A stretch of DNA of 64,000 nucleotides from positions 1,277,434-1,341,433 of the forward strand of contig ML680053.1 of the NCBI GenBank assembly GCA_007922225.1, in the 5' to 3' direction. Of this stretch, positions 34,301 through 42,503 are shown one piece after another. The notes under the pieces were generated by a model, which saw only the letters and a program-made list of their open reading frames with translations, had not been told where the DNA came from and searched no databases. Each line of letters begins with the position of its first letter. Positions within the stretch are counted from its first letter, which is position 1. Both the position numbers and the translations under genes were made by a program. Source of the stretch: Emydura subglobosa. Its lineage: Eukaryota > Chordata > Testudines > Chelidae.

Positions 34301-35493
34301 GAGTAGATATAGCCTAAGAGTTTAAGAAAGATGCACTGAAAATGGAACAGGTGCAGAGAAGGGCTACTAGGATGATCAGAGAAATGGAGAACCTACCTTA
34401 TGAGAGGAGACTTAAGAAGTGTGGTTTGTTTAGCCTAACCAAACGAAGGATGAGGGGAGATACGATTGCTCTCTATAAATACAACACAATGATAAACACC
34501 AGGGAGGGAAAAGAGTTATTTAAGTTAAGGGCCAATGTTGGCACAAGAACAAATGGATATAAACTGGCCATCAACAGGTTTAGGCTTGAAATTAGGCACA
34601 GGTTTCTAACCGTCAAAGGAGTGAAGTTCTGGAACAGTCTTCCAAGGGGAGTAGTGGGGGGTCAAAAAAACCTAACTTGCTCAGTTTTAAGACTGAGCTT
34701 GATACATTTATGGAGGGGATGGTATGATGAGATGGGCCATATGCCACTGCAGACAAACCTGCAACTGCTATTAGCAAATATCTCCAACAGCTAGAGAAGA
34801 GATGCTAGAGCGGGAGAGTTACTACAGAGAATTCTTTCCCCAGGGTCTGGCTGGGTGGGTCTTGTCCACATGCTCAGAGTCTAACTGATCACCATACTTG
34901 GGGTCTGGGAGGAATTTTCTCCTAACTCAGAGTGGCAGAGACCCTGGGGGTGGGGAGGGTTCAGCTTCTTCTGCAGCTCTGGGGCACGGTCACTGGCTAG
35001 TTTGAACTACAGTAAATGGTGGATTCTCAGTAAATTGAAGTCTTTAGATCAAGATTTGAGGACTGCAGTAACTCGGCCAGGGGTTGCGGGGTTACTACAG
35101 GAGGGGGTGGGTGAGGCTCTGTGACCCGCAACGGGCAGGAGGTCAGGCACTGGATGATCACCAATGTCCCTGCTGACCCTCAAGTCTCTGAGTGCCTCAC
35201 TTCGGCTCCCAGTCACTTCCCAACAAACCCTGTCAGCTGGGGAAGGTGTGGGGACAGCTCCTGGCTTAGCTGACATTAGCTGGGCCTTCCCACGGCTACG
35301 GCTCTGCTTCTGGTAGGGTCAGCCCCCCTCCCCGACCTTCTCCCCGGGCCCGAACCCCGTCCCCCAAGCCCCACGGGAAACCCCTTCCCCGGCTGCCCCC
35401 CCAGGCCCAACCCCCACGGGAAACCCCTTCCCCGCCCCCCAGCCGCCGCCCAGGCCCAACCCGTGTAAATACCTTCCCCAGCGCCGAGCACAT
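19252..35493 (-). CDS. MRPL48: MRPL48 (mL48), mitochondrial ribosomal protein L48, complete
   Basis: MRPL48 is a component of the large subunit of the mitochondrial ribosome with an S10-like fold, acting in the matrix. Eight minus-strand coding exons were placed: 35493-35473, 32844-32792, 31058-31021, 28583-28498, 27781-27609, 24355-24253, 21719-21630 and 19326-19252. All borders are AG/GT and phases agree throughout. They total 639 nt: 212 residues plus TGA, the length I recall for the human protein. Landmarks in order are [113 protein letters not shown] and [13 protein letters not shown]. The N-terminus is short and basic, consistent with a targeting sequence. The gene is convergent with COA4 and appears intact. 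Confidence 0.96.
19590..19800 (-). repeat. MIR-like SINE
   Basis: Antisense layout: 'tttcaaagcactttac', 'aggcagagagaggttaag', 'actcacccaaggacacagtga', 'gcagagctaggaatagaa'. These are complements of the MIR tail and head blocks. Confidence 0.6.
21067..21275 (+). repeat. MIR-like SINE
   Basis: Contains 'tctaggttcaattcctagtc' (B-box-like), 'tttcttcatctgtaaaatag' and 'ggatgaaaggtgcagtataa'. It lies in MRPL48 intron 7, adjacent to exon 7. Confidence 0.65.
21630..21719 (-). CDS. MRPL48: MRPL48 coding exon 7
   Basis: Acceptor TTCTTTCAG and donor GTACAT flank exactly 30 codons: [18 protein letters not shown] then [12 protein letters not shown]. Strong match to the human C-terminal half. Confidence 0.95.
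22038..23578 (+). mobile_element. solo LTR with 5-bp target duplication (LTR copy 2), hAT nested inside
   Basis: The element starts TGTGACACAC and ends GAATGTCACG. CTCTG flanks both sides (22033-22037 and 23579-23583). Removing the nested hAT leaves about 1.12 kb, close to LTR copy 1. The block 'tttctgtacttaatacatta' (about 23160-23180) is the reverse complement of the shared block in copy 1, so the two LTRs belong to related families in opposite orientation. No internal coding region. In MRPL48 intron 6. Confidence 0.72.
22668..23079. mobile_element. hAT-type non-autonomous DNA transposon
   Basis: The ends cagttgttctcaacc and ggttgagaaccactg form 15-bp inverted repeats with one mismatch, the CAGNGGTTCTCAACC type of Charlie-like hATs. 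The 8-bp flanks atttagaa / gtttagaa match at 7 of 8. The 412-bp element lacks a transposase and sits inside LTR copy 2. Confidence 0.85.
24040..24235 (+). repeat. degenerate MIR-like SINE
   Basis: Weak match to the MIR layout: 'gattgggagacaagtcttcc', 'tgccccggtttcca' and 'ctctgatgtaaagtgctaca'. Close downstream of MRPL48 exon 6. Confidence 0.35.
24253..24355 (-). CDS. MRPL48: MRPL48 coding exon 6
   Basis: Acceptor ATTTCTGCAG and donor GTAGGA flank 103 nt encoding (S)[17 protein letters not shown] and then [17 protein letters not shown]. It matches human YAMPTKT and VLTTHERVVQ. Confidence 0.95.
24843..24917. repeat. palindromic short repeat
   Basis: 'tgttctcatttacacgcgtg' and 'actggtgtaaatgagaaca' are near-perfect inverted arms about 75 bp apart. 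In MRPL48 intron 5. Confidence 0.7.
24965..25270 (+). repeat. near full-length MIR-like SINE with LINE-related tail
   Basis: tRNA-like head ('gtggttaaggcacatgactc', 'ggtctggattcaatgg'), then 'tgtgtgacactggccaaatc', 'gtttcccatctgtcaaac', and tail 'gtgtacagcacctaccacaa' with a terminal 'aataat'. One of the best preserved copies in the window. Confidence 0.75.
25433..25640 (-). mobile_element. CR1-like 3' fragment
   Basis: The segment 'ccatcagatcatctagtctg' with 'acctccatgggatat' is the complement of the CR1-type '...ggtcagactagatgatc...' end. Degenerate beyond that. Confidence 0.5.
27060..27270 (-). repeat. MIR-like SINE
   Basis: Antisense blocks: 'ttttgcagatggaaaacg', 'ggtggcaagtctgtgacatt', 'ccaggattagaactcagaaa' and 'gctcagaccactggctaat'. 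In MRPL48 intron 5. Confidence 0.55.
27609..27781 (-). CDS. MRPL48: MRPL48 coding exon 5
   Basis: Acceptor TTTCTTGTAG and donor GTATAA flank 173 nt. The product begins [19 protein letters not shown] and includes [13 protein letters not shown] and [16 protein letters not shown]. This is the start of the S10-like domain. Confidence 0.95.
27848..28020 (+). repeat. MIR-like SINE
   Basis: Contains 'gtggttagagcagaggactg', 'ctctattcccacctctgac', 'ccagttgtaaaatcaggata' and 'gaggtccttggatgac'. It lies between MRPL48 exons 4 and 5. Confidence 0.7.
28498..28583 (-). CDS. MRPL48: MRPL48 coding exon 4
   Basis: After acceptor TCTTTAAAG come 86 nt encoding [19 protein letters not shown] and then RFRHLVPAE, before donor GTAGGT. 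The HGIG block is strongly conserved in vertebrate MRPL48. Confidence 0.94.
29469..30734. mobile_element. terminal-inverted-repeat element carrying tRNA-like modules
   Basis: The left end gggctagaatcaaaaaggac is mirrored by the right end tttctttctgaatacagccc (30715-30734). A second inner pair is 'gggattcacaaaaa' against 'tttgtgaatccc'. Inside are repeated blocks resembling tRNA arms: 'tactcacctgagatgcggga...cttcaactcc', 'gcactcacttgggaggtggg...ggtccagtcc' and 'acactcaactaagtagcaga...gttcaaatcc'. No transposase. In MRPL48 intron 3. Confidence 0.6.
31021..31058 (-). CDS. MRPL48: MRPL48 coding exon 3 (38-nt micro-exon)
   Basis: Acceptor TTTCCTTTAG and donor GTAAGA flank 38 nt encoding (R)[12 protein letters not shown](G). 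The phase (1+36+1) joins exons 2 and 4 exactly. It corresponds to human RTSGEKPIYSVG. Confidence 0.88.
31265..31400 (-). repeat. MIR-like SINE fragment
   Basis: 'ttaacctcattttacaaatg' and 'tgacttgcccaaggttacat' are complements of the MIR core. Next to MRPL48 exon 3. Confidence 0.6.
32103..32650 (-). mobile_element. CR1 LINE 3' end, antisense
   Basis: Begins 'cataagaacggccatactgg', then 'cagtggccaatgccaggtgc' and 'gatccatccc', a very common CR1-type 3' region in turtles. It continues into diverged ORF2 sequence. In MRPL48 intron 2, and in the same sense as the gene. Confidence 0.85.
32792..32844 (-). CDS. MRPL48: MRPL48 coding exon 2
   Basis: Acceptor TTGTTGTAG and donor GTAAGG flank 53 nt encoding [17 protein letters not shown] plus two bases. 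It matches the human VLCLR...FKQAFSLL segment. Confidence 0.9.
33408..33650. mobile_element. MITE-like element with GTCTACACT-type ends
   Basis: 'ccttgtctacactagatg' at the left and 'agacaaggcactaacg' internally suggest a decayed member of the GTCTACACT family. The right end is unclear. Confidence 0.35.
33662..33800 (-). repeat. MIR-like SINE fragment
   Basis: 'ttttacagatggaggaagtg', 'gaataagtgacttgccaagg' and 'tcacacaacatgtcagtagc' are the complemented MIR core. Confidence 0.65.
34034..34318. mobile_element. MITE with GGCCTGGTCTACACT-type ends
   Basis: The left end aggcctggtctacacc and the right end agagtagatatagcct are approximately inverse. The internal block 'tgctcagacatgtgaaaatt' has the usual '...gtgaaaaattcacacc' palindromic core in decayed form. 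In MRPL48 intron 1. Confidence 0.6.
34327..35200 (+). mobile_element. CR1 LINE 3' part
   Basis: An open frame at 34342-34794 reads [20 protein letters not shown], then [19 protein letters not shown], the C-terminal ORF2 of CR1. The 3' UTR (ctggctgggtgggtcttgt...ggaggtcag) follows and ends near 35200, about 270 bp from MRPL48 exon 1. Antisense within MRPL48 intron 1. Confidence 0.88.
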
Positions 35494-35920
35494 CCTCGTC
35501 CTCACCCGCCGCCCGCCCGGCCGGAAGCACCGCCCCCCGACGGCAGGCAGGGCCGGGATGTGCCCGTCGGGCAAACGCGTCCCCCGCGCTCCACGGTCCG
35601 GTGGCATGTGTCTCCCGGCTCGCGGCCGGAGCCTCGCACCTACCGTTCCGCGGTAACTCTGTTCCGCCGTCCCCTCCCCGCGCAGCCGGTTCTCCTCCTT
35701 CTCCCTCCCGCCCCCGCCCGGTGCCATCGTTTGCCAGTCAGGGCTCGCTCAGCCCCAGCCGGGACCCCGCGTGCCCCGTGCTGTGGGGCCGGGGAGCTGG
35801 GCCTGAGGCTGGGTCTCTGGCAGGAGGGACAGAGGGAGCTGGGGTGTTGCGGCAGGGTCGGGGGGGAGTCCTAGGGCAGGGCAGGTCTGGCCCTAGAGCT
35901 GAGCTGGGGGGCAGGGGCCG
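35280..35920. promoter_or_regulatory. MRPL48: CpG island and promoter of MRPL48
   Basis: Dense CpG and GC sequence spans MRPL48 exon 1. A CCGGAAG ETS/GABP-type site lies at 35521-35527, 28 nt upstream of the ATG. Several GC boxes are present and there is no TATA box. The plus-strand side could support divergent transcription, but no exon is recognised there. Confidence 0.8.
35473..35493 (-). CDS. MRPL48: MRPL48 coding exon 1
   Basis: The ATG (complement of 35491-35493) has A at -3 and opens MCSALGK. The donor is AAG|GTATTT. The frame stays open upstream with two more in-frame ATGs (to 35727), but the homologous human start is this one. The exon lies in a CpG island. Confidence 0.85.
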
Positions 35921-35981
35921 GGTCTAGTTTAATACCTCAACGTTGGGGCCTGTCACATTATTTCCTCTGCCCAAGATCAAA

Positions 35982-36007
35982 TGGGGGGGGGGGGGGGGGG
36001 GGGGGGG
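35982..36007 (+). repeat. homopolymer G tract (about 26 nt)
   Basis: An uninterrupted G run follows caagatcaaat and precedes tgaaacc. It is prone to quadruplex formation and to sequencing-length error. Confidence 0.9.
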
Positions 36008-36739
36008 TGAAACCATCCTTGAGAACTGAAATGTACAGAAAGGGAAAGTCGGGCTTAGCCTGAGTCTGGAGAGAGCTGGGTTCACATGCCTGCTCCCCCC
36101 AGGACTTCCTGTGTGGAGGGTAAATGCACTAACCATGGCGAAGTGCCCCACTGTTCAGGGTCCACATGACTCCCTAAGGCACGCGTGTGTGTTCCTCCAC
36201 CCGTACATGGGTCCGTGTTTGCCCCTCTCCATGTGTCTGTGCCCACACCCACGTGCATGTGGTGTGCTGGCAGATCTGTAGGTTACTTCTAGCACCTAAG
36301 TCTGTGATGCTTAAAGATCGTTCATCATGCATTAATATCGGTGGGTAACTACATTTGGGGAATTTGCTCTCCTTCTGCATCGTCCACAAAAAGTCCTTTA
36401 AACAACTTGTGGGTTTTCTGTACCCACTCATGGTCTGATTTTTTAAGGTGTTCTTAAAATCGGTTTTGTTCATTTATTATTGTCATAACTGGAACTGCTG
36501 ATGCAGCTCCCACAATCATTTATCATAATTATTACTTTTTGTGTCTCTCCCTCCCCTTCTTCCTTTAGCATGGACACTAGCCGCTAAGGAACAGCGCTGA
36601 GTTCAAGCAGAAAAGTGCTACATAAGCAAGGTCAGTTGCACAGGAAAACTGACGAAAATCATGTAATTCCTCTGCAGTCAGCCTTGCATTTCAGCAATTG
36701 TGTTACCTTTTCAATTTCCTCTTTTTTTATTTCACTGCA

Positions 36740-37040
36740 GCATTGGAACTGTTCTCAGTGGCAGTAGATGACAGAACTTGGAGCAATGGTTTCAAGTTGC
36801 GGTGGGGGAGGACTAGGTTGGATATTAGGAAAATGTTTTTCACTAGGGAGGTGGTGAAGCACTGGAATGGGTTACTTAGGGAGGTGGTGGAATCTCCATC
36901 TTTAGAGGTTTTTAAGGTCCTGTTTGACAAAGCCCTGGCTGGGATGATATAGCTGAGGTTAGTCCTGCTTTGAGCAGGGGGTTGGACTAGATGTCCTTTT
37001 GAGGTCCCTTCCAACCTTATTTTCTATGATTCTATGAACT
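36740..37040 (+). mobile_element. CR1 LINE 3' end
   Basis: Translation gives [20 protein letters not shown], then [17 protein letters not shown]. The terminal 'ggggttggactagatgtcc' and 'tctatgattctatga' follow. A close relative of the copy at 13421-13708. Confidence 0.92.
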
Positions 37041-37734
37041 CCTAATGCAACTACCTTGTCCGAGTACATGAGAACCAGAAAGCATAACTGACCTCTTGAA
37101 GTTTGGCAATCTTCTAATGATGGGCAGCATGACATTTTAATTCCTTTATCTGAACATGCAGAGTGATTTATATTATTTTGCTATGGTTAATTGAAAGATG
37201 AGTAGGGTATAGACTGGGTGATCTAACCAGTCTAACCAGCTTCAATGGTTCTATGAACAATGTGTTATTAGTAACACATATAGAGGGAAATTAATGCTAC
37301 CCCGGCCAAGTAGCACACATTTGGCAGTGCTGTCACACCTATCTGGAGGGGAGGGGGCATGTAAGGGTAATGGTAATGCTAATGCTGTACCATCTAGGAA
37401 CATGATCTTGTGCTACAAGCCAGGAGACTACAAGTTCTAGCCCCATCTCTTCCACTGACTGCTATTAACACATCTGTGCACTCATAGCCCTTAGTATTAA
37501 TAAGGGCCTCATACCATATTGTTCTGCCTGAAAAACTCTAACTCAGGAATCCTGGTATGCAGTATTCCTGTACTGTCTCTCAAATGGTCAGATAACTCAG
37601 TAGTAGGACCACCTGGCAGGCACAGGCAGGCTTCTCTTGCACTACTCCTATTCCACAGCTGAGAGGCAGCCCGTCCCCTGCTTTCCAAAGAACTTTGCAT
37701 ACACCAGGAGCTGAAGAGCGAAAGGAAGAGCCCA

Positions 37735-37830
37735 TACATGTTTGTACAGCACCTAGCACAATGGGGTCCCAATCAGGAATGGGACACTGGGGTGTTACCA
37801 TCGGACAAACAATAAATACCACTAATAATC
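37735..37830 (+). repeat. L2/MIR-type 3' tail
   Basis: 'tttgtacagcacctagcaca' then 'atggggtcccaatcagg' and 'caataaatacc' is the common tail of amniote CORE-SINE/L2 elements. Similar tails occur at 6376-6465, 42370-42470, 53105-53210 and 54232-54345. Confidence 0.65.
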
Positions 37831-38099
37831 TGTGCTGGAGGAGGAAGTTACCATTCCTCCTTTTTCTTTTTTTCAGGGCAGGCAGCACCTTCCCTATTTC
37901 ATATAGTCCCAAGTGATGATAATCAGGACAATAACCCGAGTTTCACTGTGCAGCTCACACGGAACACAAAACTACACAACTTTTCTAATACTGTCACCCT
38001 CTGCAGGTCAGCTTCCTGTTGGAGGAGCCATCAGGGATGCGGCATCTGGGTATGTTTTTAGTGTAACTTGTTTTATTTACATTATACATGTCAGGCAGG

Positions 38100-39205
38100 A
38101 CATGCACGTAGGGACTAATAATAAGACCATTTGCTATAAGCTGGGGATGCATCATTTGGAAGTGACAGAGGAGAAGGACCTGGGTGTATTGGATGATCAT
38201 AGGATGACTATAAGCCGCCAGTGTGATGTGGCTGTGAAAAAAGCTAATGCAGTCCTAGGATGCATCGGGCGAGGTATTTCCAGTAGAGATAGGGAGGTGT
38301 TAGTACCGTTATACAAGGCGTTGGTCAGACCTCATCTGGAATACTGTGTGCAGTTCTAGTCCCCCATGTTTAAGAAAGATGAATTCAAACTGGAACAGGT
38401 GCAGAGAAGGGCTACTAGGATGATCTGAGGAATGGAAAACCTGCCTTATGAGAGGAGACTCAAAGAGCTTGGCTTATTTAGCCTAACCATAAGAAGGCTG
38501 AAGGGAGATATGATTGCTCTCTATAAACACATCAGAGGGATAAATACCAGGGAGGGAGAGGAATTATTTAAGTTCAGCGCCAATGTAGACACAAGAACAA
38601 ATGGATATAAACTGGGCATCAGGAAGTTTAGATGTGAAATTAGATGAAGGTTTCTAACCATCAGAGGAATGAAGTTCTGGAATAGCCCTCCAAGGGGAGC
38701 AGTGGGAGCAAGAAACCTAGCTGGCTTCAAGGCTGAGTTTGGTAAGTTTATGGAAGGGATGGTATGATGGGGCAGCCTAGTTTGGCAATTGACTGGTCTT
38801 TGACTACTGGTGGTAGATATGCCAATGGCCTGTGAAGGGATGTTAGGTGGGGTGGGTTCTGAGTTACTGCAGAGAATTCTTTCTGGGTGTCTGGCTGGTG
38901 AGTCTTGCCCACATGCTCAGGGTTTAACTGATCATGTTTGGGGTCAGGAAGGAATTTTCCCCCAGGGCAGATTGGCATGGGTTTTGGTGGTTTTTCGCCT
39001 TCCTCTGCAGCATGGGACACGTGTCACTGGCTGGTGGATTCTCTGTACCTTGAAGTCTTTAAATCATTATTTGAGGACTTCAATAACTCACTCATAGGTC
39101 AGGGGTCTATTACAGGAGAGGGTGGATGAGGTTCTGTGGCCTGTGTTGTGCAGGAGGTCAGACTAGATGATCATAATGGTCCCTTCTGACATTATAGTTT
39201 GTGAG
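38100..39205 (+). mobile_element. CR1 LINE, C-terminal ORF2 and complete 3' end
   Basis: Translation gives TEEKDLGVLDDHRMTISRQC, then LVRPHLEYCVQF, followed by [19 protein letters not shown]. The 3' UTR runs to 'gatcataatggtcccttctg' and 'acattatagtttgtgag'. Frames carry a few stops. The 5' half is missing. Confidence 0.9.
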
Positions 39206-39699
39206 TCCCGCCTGGCGTCTAGGTGGTCACAAATAGCACACATGCCATCCCCTCTTTCTGTAATCCCAGCCCAGATACCACTTCCTGGCTCACAAGGGGT
39301 AACTCTGCCTCAAGAATGGACTCCAGCTAGAGAGACTAAGGCAGAGAGCCAACTCCCTTACTGCTTGCCATAGCTCCTCCGAAAGATATTGCATCACAAA
39401 ACTGAAGGCACGGACAGTGGCAGGCAATGGGGTCAAAGCGATCGTGAAATGACAGGCTTCATGATTCGAAGGGGTGAGAGCAGCAGAGTTAGGACAATGC
39501 ACTTCAAAAAAAAAAAAGCAGCCTTTAAAGAAAAGTGTAAGCATGTAGGGACAAAATCCGAAGATAGAAAATGAGTTACACTTAGCAATAGACATCAAAA
39601 GGCGATAGGAAGAGATTCTACAACCACACTGGGAAAAAGAGAAAGATGAAGGAAAGTTAAGACCCACTCCTTGGGGAAAGAGAGCTAACAACTGCTGAC

Positions 39700-40860
39700 A
39701 TCAAAAGGCCGAGGTGTTTTAATACCTACTTTGCTTCAGTCTTCACTAAAAGAGTTCATTGTGACCAGATGCTTAACACAATTCATATTAACAAGAGGAG
39801 ATGTGCACAAGCCAGAACAGGGGGAAAACAGGTTAAAGACTATTTAGATAAAAGTTGGATGTATTCAAGTTGGCAGGGTTTGATGACATTCGTTCTAGGG
39901 TACTTCAGGAACTAGCTGAAGCAATCTTGGAACCATTGGTAATGATCTTGGAGAACTCTGGGAGGACAGGTGAGGTCCCAGAGGACTGAAGAAGGGCAAA
40001 CATGGTGCCAATCTTTAAAAAGGAGGAACGAAGAGGACCCAGGGAATTATAGACCAGTCAGCCTTACTTCGATTCCTGGAAAGATATGTCAGATATGTCG
40101 TCCCACTGTAATTGGCACTGATGAGGCCTTATCTGGAGTCCCGTGTCCAGTTCTAGGTGCCACACTTTAGGAAAGATGTGGCTCAACTGGATAGAGTCCA
40201 GAGGAGAAAGACAAAAATGATAAAAGATTTAGAAAACCTGACCTCTGAGGAAAGGTTACAAACTGGACATCTTTTGTCTTGAGAAAAGAAGACTGAGCCC
40301 TACACTTACCGGGTGATTCGGGGCAGTCGATGGGAGTTACTCAAGCTACTCTGACTGCTGTGCTTCCCATCTGCATGATGTCTGCATTACACTACGCCAC
40401 TCGAGGGGGTGGTTTTACTGTGTCGACTTCTGGTTTGACTGAGCGGGTCTTCACTGACCGCCCAGTCGATCCAGATAGGTTGCCGCCGTCAGTGTAGACA
40501 TACCCTGAGGAGGGACCTGATAACAGTGTTCAAATATGTTAAGGGCTGTTTATAAAGAGGATGCTGATCAAGTGTTCTCCACATCCACTGAAGGTAGGAG
40601 AAGATGTAATGGGCTTAATCTGCAGCAGCGGAGATTTAGGTCAGATATTAGGAAAAACTTCCTAACCCCAGAAGGGTAGTTCAGCACCGAAATGGGTTTC
40701 CAAGGGAGGTTGTAGAAACCCTGTCGCTGGAGGTTTTTAAGAACTAGTTGGACAAACACCTGTGAAGGATGGTCCGGGTTTACTTGGTCCTGCCTAGGCA
40801 CAGGGGGCTGGACTAGATGATCTCTCAAGCTTCCTTCCAGCCCGACATTTCAATGATTTC
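39700..40860 (+). mobile_element. CR1/L3-type LINE with internal deletion and nested MITE
   Basis: The RT motif NYRPVSLTSIPGK (about 40045-40083) jumps to C-terminal sequence, '...LRPYLESRVQF'-like and '...EERLQTGHL', showing an internal deletion. After the nested MITE (40298-40504) the 3' end resumes: 'cagatattaggaaaaacttc', 'ggggctggactagatgatct'. It ends near 40860. Confidence 0.85.
40298..40504. mobile_element. nested MITE flanked by CTGAG
   Basis: Host LINE sequence is interrupted exactly between ctgag (40293-40297) and ctgag (40505-40509). The element starts ccctacacttacc and ends gtcagtgtagacatacc. Removing it and one ctgag restores the LINE text gaagactgaggagggacc. Confidence 0.75.
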
Positions 40861-40959
40861 TTCAAAGGTGATACATCGCTTGCATGCTAAGAAGAAGAAC
40901 TTGTACTGGTAACAGCACTCTTGGGCGACTCCTGCCATAACAATACAATACTTCTGTTA

Positions 40960-41130
40960 CCCCGGCTATCCAAGGATATCAAAGCCCTTTACAGGCATTC
41001 ATGAATTAGCCCTCACAACCCCTTCTCCCCCGTGAAGTATACAAGTAACGAAACCCCCACTTGATGGGTAAGGAAAGCGAAGCACTGAGGGTCTGAGTCA
41101 TTTACATAGTGCAAGGGGTGTACAATATGG
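40960..41130 (-). repeat. MIR-like SINE fragment
   Basis: 'ggatatcaaagccctttaca' and 'gggtaaggaaagcgaagcac' are the complemented MIR tail and core, decayed. Confidence 0.45.
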
Positions 41131-41270
41131 CTGCAAAACATTACCATTTTTGAGCTAGTAGCATTCTACGCCCACGTTGCCCACGGGTAAATGACTATGC
41201 AGGGAATTAAAGCAGTGAAGGGTCAGGCTACTGGCACAGAAAGTGGGCCTGGGCATAGAACCCTGATCTT

Positions 41271-41359
41271 GGGCCTGATTCTGGTGTAAATCAGCTGTTA
41301 CTCCACTAAGAGCAATGGATTTATACCAGTGTGATATAAGTGTAAGGAGAATCAGGCCC
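41271..41359. repeat. 89-bp palindromic repeat with perfect 12-bp ends
   Basis: The left end gggcctgattct and right end agaatcaggccc are perfect inverted repeats. Inner arms 'tggtgtaaatcag' and 'ttataccagtgtga' also pair. A non-coding fold-back element. Confidence 0.8.
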
Positions 41360-41577
41360 TTTTGTCTGTCTGTCTCCCTGTATCTATAACCTATTATCTA
41401 GATCTGTAACTCTCCTCCATAACCCACTAAGAACCCCTCTAGCTGCTTCTACACCCCTTCCTTTCTTCTCTGTCACTGGAGTGGTGTTAATAGGCCACTT
41501 TGCCTTCAATGGTCCCGTGAAGTATGTGTTATGCCAAGGATCTGTTCCACCTTGTGTTTAGCTGTGACACTCACAGA

Positions 41578-41821
41578 GCAGGTCTACACTTAAAATGCTG
41601 CATTGGTGCAGCTGTGCTGCTGTAGCGTTAAAGTGAAGATGCTCCTATGGCAACGGGAGAACCTGTCAGTGTAGTTTAATTCACCTCCCCGAGAGGTGAT
41701 CGCTCTATCGATGGGAAAAATGCTGTCTACAGGGGAGATTAGGTCGCTCTGGGATGTGGATTTTTCACACCCCTGAGCAATGTAGTTATACCGGTATAGG
41801 TCTGCAGAGTAGACCTGGCCT
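41578..41821. mobile_element. MITE with GTCTACACT/AGTGTAGAC-type ends
   Basis: The left end gcaggtctacacttaaaatg and right end ctgcagagtagacctggcct are inverted. The internal 'acctccccgagaggtgatcg' and 'tttttcacacccctgagcaa' blocks are typical of an abundant turtle palindromic family, from memory. Confidence 0.7.
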
Positions 41822-41904
41822 GAGTTAGTTTCCCGGACCTGAAGAAGAGCTCTGTGTAAGCTCAGAAGCTTGTTTCTCTCACCGTCACGTGTACATGGTC
41901 ATGG

Positions 41905-42035
41905 AGAACTGCAGTATGGTGCACGCATACGGCACTGGACTGGAGGCCAGGAACCCAACCAGTTCTGCCACCGACCTGCTGTGTGACAGTAGGCAAGTCC
42001 CTTTGCCTCCTGCTGCCCCTCACCCTTGATCTATC
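41905..42035 (+). repeat. MIR-like SINE fragment
   Basis: 'ggcactggactggaggccag', 'cctgctgtgtgacagtaggc' and 'aagtccctttgcctcc' follow the MIR order. Confidence 0.6.
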
Positions 42036-42049
42036 TTGTCTGTTTAGAC

Positions 42050-42352
42050 CAGGGGTGGGCAAACTACGGCCCACGGGCCACATACGGCCAGTCTGAGCTT
42101 TTCATCAGGCCCTCCAGCTCAACCAGTGGTCCGCAAACTCCATTCAGGTGGTCTGCGGAAAGATTGCGGAACAAGCTGTGCAGCGCGGCGGCTGCTCCTC
42201 CTCCTCCCACCCCCGCACCTTTCCCCCGCCCCTCTCTCACCACGAGGGCCCAGCGGTGCCCTGACTGGAGTCGCTCCCGGGGCATTAATGGCCCGCCATA
42301 CAATTTCTATACTCAGATGTGGCTCTCAGGCTAAAAAGTTTGCCCACCCCTG
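42050..42352. mobile_element. hAT-type non-autonomous transposon
   Basis: The ends caggggtgggcaaact and agtttgcccacccctg are perfect 16-bp inverted repeats. The 8-bp flanks gtttagac / attcagac match at 6 of 8. Length 303 bp, no transposase. The GC-rich centre produces spurious open frames. Confidence 0.9.
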
Positions 42353-42503
42353 ATTCAGACTAATCTCTTCAGGTCAGGGACTGCCTCCCGCACTCTTTGT
42401 ACAGCACCAGCCCAATGGGGCCTTGCTCTTTGTCAGAGCCAATAGACACTACTGTAATACAGCTAAGTAATAGCAACATGACACGCTGAACTCAGCTGTC
42501 TTA

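Noticed and set aside
34342..34794. 150-residue open frame as a gene
   Set aside because: It is the CR1 ORF2 C-terminus and continues directly into a CR1 3' UTR.
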